Positions 25,303 through 29,926 of a stretch of DNA of 29,926 nt are shown here, one piece after another. Below the pieces are notes generated by a model. The model did not search any database, was not told the origin of the DNA, and saw nothing but the letters and a program-made list of their open reading frames with translations. Origin of the DNA: an uncultured Rhizobiaceae group bacterium (GTDB taxonomy: Bacteria > Pseudomonadota > Alphaproteobacteria > Rhizobiales > Rhizobiaceae); NCBI GenBank assembly GCA_937944075.1, contig CALDZZ010000057.1:1-29926 (forward strand), read 5' to 3'. Numbering within the stretch: the stretch's first letter is position 1; each line of letters starts with the position of its first letter. A program made the translations under genes and the position numbers.

Positions 25303-25331
25303 GTGTTACTGCATCTTGCCCTTTCAGTCAA
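25303..25331 (-). promoter_or_regulatory. Candidate promoter of the metZ leader
   Basis: On the minus strand TTGACT (25331-25326), a 17-base spacer, then TAACAC (25308-25303). The -35 is near consensus, the -10 only 3 of 6. Transcription would begin near 25296, three bases before the SAM-II aptamer, which fits the compact leader. Confidence 0.45.
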
Positions 25332-25370
25332 TCAAACTTCGTTTTATCTAGTAGAAAGTGAATTTTTAAT

Positions 25371-26474
25371 ATGGTTCAACAAATGGCACGCACATCAGGT
25401 ATTTTATCAGACGCTGGTATTGAAAAACTGCACGCTGACAAAAGCATCATCGCAGATATTGCCTTTGATGATGACCAGGTGCAGCCAGCCAGTCTTGATC
25501 TTCGTCTTGGCAAAAAGGCTTACCGCGTACGGGCATCCTTTCTTCCGGGAAAAGGGCAATCTGTTGAAAAAAAACTTGAGCGCTTCAAACTGCATGAACT
25601 TGATTTAACCGAAGGTGCCATTCTGGAAACTGGCTGCGTCTATCTTGTACCATTAATCGAAAGCCTGGCCCTGCCAAGTGATATTGAAGCTTCTGCCAAC
25701 CCGAAAAGCTCAACAGGACGTCTTGATATATTCACGCGCGTCATTGTTGATGAAACTCAATCCTTTGATCAAATTCCGGCAGGCTACAAGGGAACACTTT
25801 ACCTGGAAGTCAGTCCGATGACTTTTCCAATTGTGGTGAGAACCGGTTCAAGGCTTTCCCAAATCAGGTTCAGAAAAGGGCGTTCTGTTTTAAATGACAC
25901 AGAACTGCTGGCGCTGCATAATACAGAAACACTTGTGGCAAGATCAGAGCCGGTCATCAGAAGTGGTGGCATTGGCATGTCGATAGACTTAAAAGGCGAT
26001 GAAAATGGTCTTGTCGGCTATCGTGGCAAACGCCATACCGGGCTAGTGGATGTCGACAAAAAGGCACAGCATGCCGTCGTGGACTTTTGGGAACCTATCT
26101 ATAACCATGGAACACAGGATATCGTTCTTGATCCCGACGAGTTTTATATTCTTGTTTCCAATGAGGCAGTCCACGTACCGCCTTTATATGCGGCTGAAAT
26201 GGTGCCTTATGACACGCTTGTAGGCGAGTTTCGTGTTCACTATGCAGGTTTTTTTGATCCAGGCTTTGGCCATGCCCACGCAGGAGGTGCAGGTTCGCGT
26301 GCTGTTCTTGAAGTGAGAAGCCATGATGTTCCCTTCATACTTGAACACGATCAAATTGTCGGCAGCCTGGTTTATGAGCACATGCTTGAAAAACCAGCCC
26401 AGCTTTATGGAACAGACCTTGGATCAAACTATCAGGCACAGGGTCTGAAACTTTCAAAGCATTTCAAGAGTTAA
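25371..26474 (+). CDS. dcd: 2'-Deoxycytidine 5'-triphosphate deaminase, double-length form
   Basis: 367 residues, about twice classical Dcd (about 190), as in the alphaproteobacterial version. It deaminates dCTP to dUTP for thymidylate synthesis. The amino half has QPASLDLRLGKKAYRVRASF, LETGCVYLVPLIESLALP and ANPKSSTGRLDIFTRVI, with YKGTLYLEVSPMTFPI and SRLSQIRFRKG. The carboxyl half repeats the fold: SIDLKGDE, EFYILVSNEAVHVPP, GEFRVHYAGFFDPGFG and LEVRSHDVPFILEHDQIVGSLVYE. An alternative start is M5. It diverges from metZ across 210 bases holding the metZ leader. Confidence 0.9.
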   Translation: MVQQMARTSGILSDAGIEKLHADKSIIADIAFDDDQVQPASLDLRLGKKAYRVRASFLPGKGQSVEKKLERFKLHELDLTEGAILETGCVYLVPLIESLALPSDIEASANPKSSTGRLDIFTRVIVDETQSFDQIPAGYKGTLYLEVSPMTFPIVVRTGSRLSQIRFRKGRSVLNDTELLALHNTETLVARSEPVIRSGGIGMSIDLKGDENGLVGYRGKRHTGLVDVDKKAQHAVVDFWEPIYNHGTQDIVLDPDEFYILVSNEAVHVPPLYAAEMVPYDTLVGEFRVHYAGFFDPGFGHAHAGGAGSRAVLEVRSHDVPFILEHDQIVGSLVYEHMLEKPAQLYGTDLGSNYQAQGLKLSKHFKS

Positions 26475-26537
26475 TACAAAATCCAAGAACTGCAGATGGG
26501 CTTTTTGGCCAAGTCTGTTTTGAACGATAAATCGAAT

Positions 26538-27263
26538 TTATCCTTCTTCAGAACTGCACGGCCAATGAGCAGGCTTCGTCAGATTATCGGGCAATATGGT
26601 ATTCTTGTTTCCGCAGGAAAGATTGATTTGCCATTGTTCGAGCTTGACCATGGATAAGTCGAGACCTTCGATATTTGTGCGAAACAGAAATGCATTTGTC
26701 AGGTTGAACTTTTCATCAATGATCACCTCGGTAAGGTTGGCTCTGGACAAATTGGAAGCATACAGATTAACACCTTCCATATTGGCATTGAAAAAGTTTA
26801 CACGGCTGAAGTCTGCTTTTGAAAGATTTGCATTCTTCAGGTTGGAGTTTGAAAAGTTCGAGCGATTGATTTCTGCCTTTGCAAAATTGGCACCTTCATA
26901 ATTGCCACGGCTAAAGTCTGTACGGGAACCCAGTACACTTTGAAAATTGGCGTCTTTGGCATTAGATCCTGCAATAGATGCGCGCATCAGGTTGGTTTTG
27001 TAAAAATTCGCATTTGTGAAATTGGAATTTCGCAAATCGGAGGCGCTGAAATCAACTCTTGTAAAATCCGCTGAACTGAAATTGCTGTTATCCATAATAA
27101 GGTTGCGTTTGCGACAGTTTTTCCAGTCAACGAATGGACCACCGTCATCATTGCAATCTGCATGCGCTTCAACAGGCGCAAAGCCTGGCGTAATACCCAT
27201 AGAGGTAATCGCTAACAGGCATGAAAATAGGGCATAGAAGCTGTTCTTCACAGATGCACTCAC
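26538..27263 (-). CDS. Secreted pentapeptide-repeat protein
   Basis: 241 residues. A signal peptide is followed by cleavage after AHA (residue 35). From about 54 to 205 the sequence is built of A(D/N)LXX-type repeats, e.g. SNFSSADFTRVDFSASDLRN, ANFYKTNLMRASIAG and SNLKNANLSKADFSRVNF, which would fold as a right-handed quadrilateral beta helix. Four cysteines flank the repeats: C37 and C50 before, two near the end (LSCGN, WPCSS), so disulfide caps are plausible in the periplasm. The start is GTG at 27263; a second GTG at 27251 (MKNSFYALF) would give a more typical signal peptide and cannot be excluded. Function unknown; DNA-gyrase-protecting relatives are cytoplasmic, unlike this one. Confidence 0.88.
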   Translation of the reverse strand: MSASVKNSFYALFSCLLAITSMGITPGFAPVEAHADCNDDGGPFVDWKNCRKRNLIMDNSNFSSADFTRVDFSASDLRNSNFTNANFYKTNLMRASIAGSNAKDANFQSVLGSRTDFSRGNYEGANFAKAEINRSNFSNSNLKNANLSKADFSRVNFFNANMEGVNLYASNLSRANLTEVIIDEKFNLTNAFLFRTNIEGLDLSMVKLEQWQINLSCGNKNTILPDNLTKPAHWPCSSEEG

Positions 27264-27304
27264 TCAGGTTGTGAATTGTATTACGCCAGTATAGCCTAAA
27301 ATTA

Positions 27305-29023
27305 TTATACTGCGAGGCCATGAGGTGTTTTTTCCCATTCGTGCGGCTTCACAATAATATGAATAAGCGCACGCCAACCGGCGATCGAAATCAACAGCCA
27401 GTACAACGGTAAGGTAAAAATCAATAATGAACTCGATTTGTGCCGTGTTGTGCGTAACACACCATAGGCGAGCAATGCATAAGTTGTATAACCGCCAACC
27501 AGATTAAAAACACTGGTAGCAATGATGATTGCATCAATATTAGTGGAAACTAAAACGCCCAGGTTCAGCAATTGCCAGACTGAAAACAGAATGAAAAACG
27601 GGTGTATCAGCGAAGATATGATGATCGATGTAAGCAAAACATGAAATGCAATGGCATTTTTCATGCCGGTGTCTGAAATAAAATGAACCGGATTTCTGTT
27701 GTGAACCAACACTGTTTGCATCCAGCCCTTTAACCACCGTGTTCGTTGCTTAATCCAGGGCATCAGTTTGGGAGGCGCTTCCTCATAGGTTGGCAGCGAT
27801 ATCGTTTTACAGCGATAGCCTTCACGAAATAGGCGAATACCCAAATCCGCATCTTCGGTCATATTGTATGGATCCCACGCACCTATATTTTTCAAAATCC
27901 TGATTTTGAAATGGTTAGATGTGCCCCCAAGCGGGACCGGCACTTTCCATTTGGCAAGTACTGGCAGAATGCCGTTAAACAATGTGTAATACTCAATGGC
28001 AAACATCGCAGTCAGCCAGTTTTGCTTCAGGTTGTGAATGTGCAAGGGTGCTTGAACGCAGGCAAGGTTTTCAGGTTCTGTTTGAAAGGTTGCATAAGCC
28101 TCCCGCAACTGACCAGGAGACGGGTGGTCTTCTGCATCGTACAAAACAACATACTCTCCTCGACAAAGCGGGAGTGCAAAGTTTAGGGCTTTGGGCTTGG
28201 TTCTGGGTTGGGCGGGTGGCACAACAATCAATTCAAAACAGGGTGGCAGATTTGCATCGACAATCGCTGTAATGGTTTCATGATCGTCAGCCTCACAAAT
28301 AAGCTTGATATCCAATTTGTTTTTTGGCCAGTCCAGTTTGTACAGACTGCGTGTCAGACCTTCGATCTGATTGGCTTCCTTGTAAAGTGCCACCAATACG
28401 GAATAGACGGGCAGGGCATTATCACTGGTCGTGATTAGTTCTGAAGCCGGCGGAGGGGTGGGTTCCAGACTTGCAAGCAGGTATCCGCGTAGAAGAATGC
28501 TGAATGAGTAAAACGCTGCCAGAAACAAAAAACAAAAGAAAAATGTGCTTTGATAATTACTGTGAAACAGCCAGGCAATTAGCGCACTTGAAACGATTAG
28601 AAAAATACCCTGTTGCCAGGTAATTACCTTTTTGGCTGAATAGTTCGGCAACATGGTATTCAGGTTGGTTATCGCCTGTGTCAGAAGAAAGTTATCCTGC
28701 TTGCGCTTGGTTTCTGCCAGCTCCCTCTCTTCACGCAATATCTGCTGCGCTTCAAGCCACGTAGAAAAAGTGATGATCTTGGTTCTGATTAAAATATCGA
28801 CAGGCGCAATCTGGTGCTTTTGCGATAATTTCCAGGCGGCTTTCAAATATGGATAGCCAATGCCGAAACGATTGAGTATTAATAAATCTGCCGGAAGTCT
28901 TTGCTTGTACGAAAACTGCTCCGGTTTGTAGAATTGGGGTGGTACAGATTTGGGGGTCGGCTTTTGTATGATAAAACCGCTATCATCAGTTGGAGATTGT
29001 AAATCAACAGCCCCGTAACGCAA
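27305..29023 (-). CDS. Membrane family-2 glycosyltransferase (processive, cellulose-synthase-like)
   Basis: 572-residue inner-membrane enzyme that probably polymerises or extends a glycan from a nucleotide sugar. An amino-terminal cytoplasmic domain (about 40-110), two helices (about 138-155 and 160-185), a GT2 catalytic domain with the D,D,D,Q/RxxRW set: CEADDHE (D246-D247), YDAEDHP (D296, D299), TEDADLG (389-395) and QRTRW (426-430), then several helices from about 445 to 560. No PilZ domain, so no sign of c-di-GMP control. The start seems to be TTG at 29023 with GGGG 8 bases before; an upstream in-frame TAG at 29041 and no nearby ATG support this. Product unknown; XagB-like enzymes are similar in plan. 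Confidence 0.87.
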   Translation of the reverse strand: MRYGAVDLQSPTDDSGFIIQKPTPKSVPPQFYKPEQFSYKQRLPADLLILNRFGIGYPYLKAAWKLSQKHQIAPVDILIRTKIITFSTWLEAQQILREERELAETKRKQDNFLLTQAITNLNTMLPNYSAKKVITWQQGIFLIVSSALIAWLFHSNYQSTFFFCFLFLAAFYSFSILLRGYLLASLEPTPPPASELITTSDNALPVYSVLVALYKEANQIEGLTRSLYKLDWPKNKLDIKLICEADDHETITAIVDANLPPCFELIVVPPAQPRTKPKALNFALPLCRGEYVVLYDAEDHPSPGQLREAYATFQTEPENLACVQAPLHIHNLKQNWLTAMFAIEYYTLFNGILPVLAKWKVPVPLGGTSNHFKIRILKNIGAWDPYNMTEDADLGIRLFREGYRCKTISLPTYEEAPPKLMPWIKQRTRWLKGWMQTVLVHNRNPVHFISDTGMKNAIAFHVLLTSIIISSLIHPFFILFSVWQLLNLGVLVSTNIDAIIIATSVFNLVGGYTTYALLAYGVLRTTRHKSSSLLIFTLPLYWLLISIAGWRALIHIIVKPHEWEKTPHGLAV

Positions 29024-29088
29024 AACATGACCCCAGAACTAAAACAGTACTTCTTGTTATTGAGTAACAATAGTGGAATTTAATACTA

Positions 29089-29926
29089 ATGAATAAAAAA
29101 ATGCTAATTAAAATTATTTCATTAGGATTATATATTCTTACTTCCTGTAGTGTTTCATTTGCTCAGGACGTGGTTATTCCAAACTTCTGGTATAAAAATG
29201 AGCGTTACTTCAAACCTGTTTTGTCGAACTTGCCTCGAATGCGGTTTTTGACAACAACAGATTTCCCTCCCTTCAACTTCATTGACCGTAAAAAGCGCCT
29301 GACAGGATTTCATGTTGATTTGGCTCGCGCCGTTTGTGAGGAACTTGAAGTGCTGAACCGCTGCCAAATACAGGCATTGCCATGGGAGGAGCTTGATGAG
29401 GCGCTTGAAAAAGGAGAGGGAGAGGCAATTATTGCAGGAATTTCCATCTCAGCTGAAACCCGTGCGAAATATCAGTTTTCAAGACCTTACCTGCATATTC
29501 CGGGTCGCTTCATAACCCGCAAGGACAGTGGTTTGCAGCCGCCGGTCTATGATGCAATCTTCAGAAAGAAAACCGGAGTCATACTGGGCTCTGCCCACGC
29601 TGCCTATTTCAAGAAAGCATTCGCAAATCGTACCGTACAAAATTATGCCACCAAGGAAGCAGCCTTTCAGGCGTTGCAACAAGGAGAGGTCGATACTATA
29701 TTTTCAGATGCGCTATCTTTATCATTCTGGATGACATCATCAGCCTCAAGAGATTGCTGTGTTTTCCTGGATGATGCGTTCAAGTCCAACCATTATTTTG
29801 GAAACGGGCTTTCAATTGCACTACCCAAGGACAAGCCGGAAATGGCTGAAGCCATGAACTATGCGCTCAAGCGGATAAATGAAAATGGAAAGTTTGCAGA
29901 GCTTTACCTTAGATACTTCCCGCTGG
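29089..29926 (+). CDS. Extracellular solute-binding protein, family 3 (3' end missing)
   Basis: 279 codons visible, open to the right edge. ATG 29089 is followed by a signal peptide (MNKKMLIKIISLGLYILTSC...). Both a lipobox (LTSC, C20) and a signal peptidase I site (SFA before QD, residue 25) can be read, so lipoprotein or free periplasmic protein is unresolved. The mature part shows the family 3 pattern: RFLTTTDFPPFNFIDRKKRL, GFHVDLARAVCEEL, ALEKGEGEAIIAGISIS, RAKYQFSRPY, LQQGEVDTIFSDALSLSFWM and NGLSIALPKDKPEM, ending LKRINENGKFAELYLRYFP. It would bind an amino acid or similar small ligand for an ABC importer; no permease or ATPase is in the window. Diverges from the glycosyltransferase across 65 bases. 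Confidence 0.88.
   Translation, partial: MNKKMLIKIISLGLYILTSCSVSFAQDVVIPNFWYKNERYFKPVLSNLPRMRFLTTTDFPPFNFIDRKKRLTGFHVDLARAVCEELEVLNRCQIQALPWEELDEALEKGEGEAIIAGISISAETRAKYQFSRPYLHIPGRFITRKDSGLQPPVYDAIFRKKTGVILGSAHAAYFKKAFANRTVQNYATKEAAFQALQQGEVDTIFSDALSLSFWMTSSASRDCCVFLDDAFKSNHYFGNGLSIALPKDKPEMAEAMNYALKRINENGKFAELYLRYFPL

Noticed and set aside
25161..25331. 57-residue amino-terminal extension of metZ
   Set aside because: It would translate the SAM-II aptamer and terminator; GGAG spacing favours TTG 25160.

Overview
The window looks like chromosomal DNA of an alphaproteobacterium, most likely of the order Hyphomicrobiales (Rhizobiales). The support is a phoR-pstSCAB-phoU-phoB block followed by gcrA, argD-argF-hslO, and then apaG, metZ (behind a SAM-II riboswitch) and a double-length dCTP deaminase. 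GcrA, GANTC sites and SAM-II elements are alphaproteobacterial hallmarks. G+C looks moderate by eye. I see no rRNA, tRNA, CRISPR array, insertion sequence or prophage gene; this is ordinary chromosome with a few well-marked regulatory elements.

Region by region. (1) 1-1087, minus: coxS and the start of coxL of a molybdenum hydroxylase of the carbon-monoxide-dehydrogenase family, behind a near-perfect CRP-type palindrome; coxL runs off the left edge. (2) 1322-3852: a nitronate monooxygenase (minus) diverging from a single-pass membrane protein with a Pro/Glu-rich cytoplasmic linker and no recognised family. (3) 3859-12920: the phosphate block: ppk2 (minus) diverging from phoR, then pstS, pstC, pstA, pstB, phoU, phoB (plus). 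A strong hairpin between pstS and pstC probably lets the binding protein be made in excess of the permease. PhoR/PhoB sense and respond to phosphate limitation, PstSCAB imports phosphate, PhoU couples transport to PhoR, and PPK2 links polyphosphate to nucleotide pools. (4) 12970-13953: gcrA (minus) and a 492-base gene-free region with five GANTC methylation sites in 99 bases, then a promoter and terminator just upstream of argD. (5) 13954-17077: argD-argF-hslO, arginine biosynthesis plus the redox chaperone Hsp33. (6) 17202-22006: a two-gene RND efflux system. (7) 22028-25160, minus: metZ, apaG, trkH; metZ is preceded by promoter, SAM-II aptamer and terminator in a compact leader. (8) 25371-26474: double-length dcd, plus. 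(9) 26538-29926: a secreted pentapeptide-repeat protein and a membrane family-2 glycosyltransferase (both minus), then a divergent extracellular solute-binding protein that runs off the right edge.

The regions most worth a second look are the GANTC cluster and promoter-terminator leader between gcrA and argD, the SAM-II leader of metZ, the CRP-like palindrome before coxS, the PEP-rich membrane protein, and the enlarged periplasmic parts of the phosphate permease. I did not find an unmistakably new multi-gene system. Several starts are set by ribosome-binding-site spacing, and three or four genes appear to use TTG or GTG.
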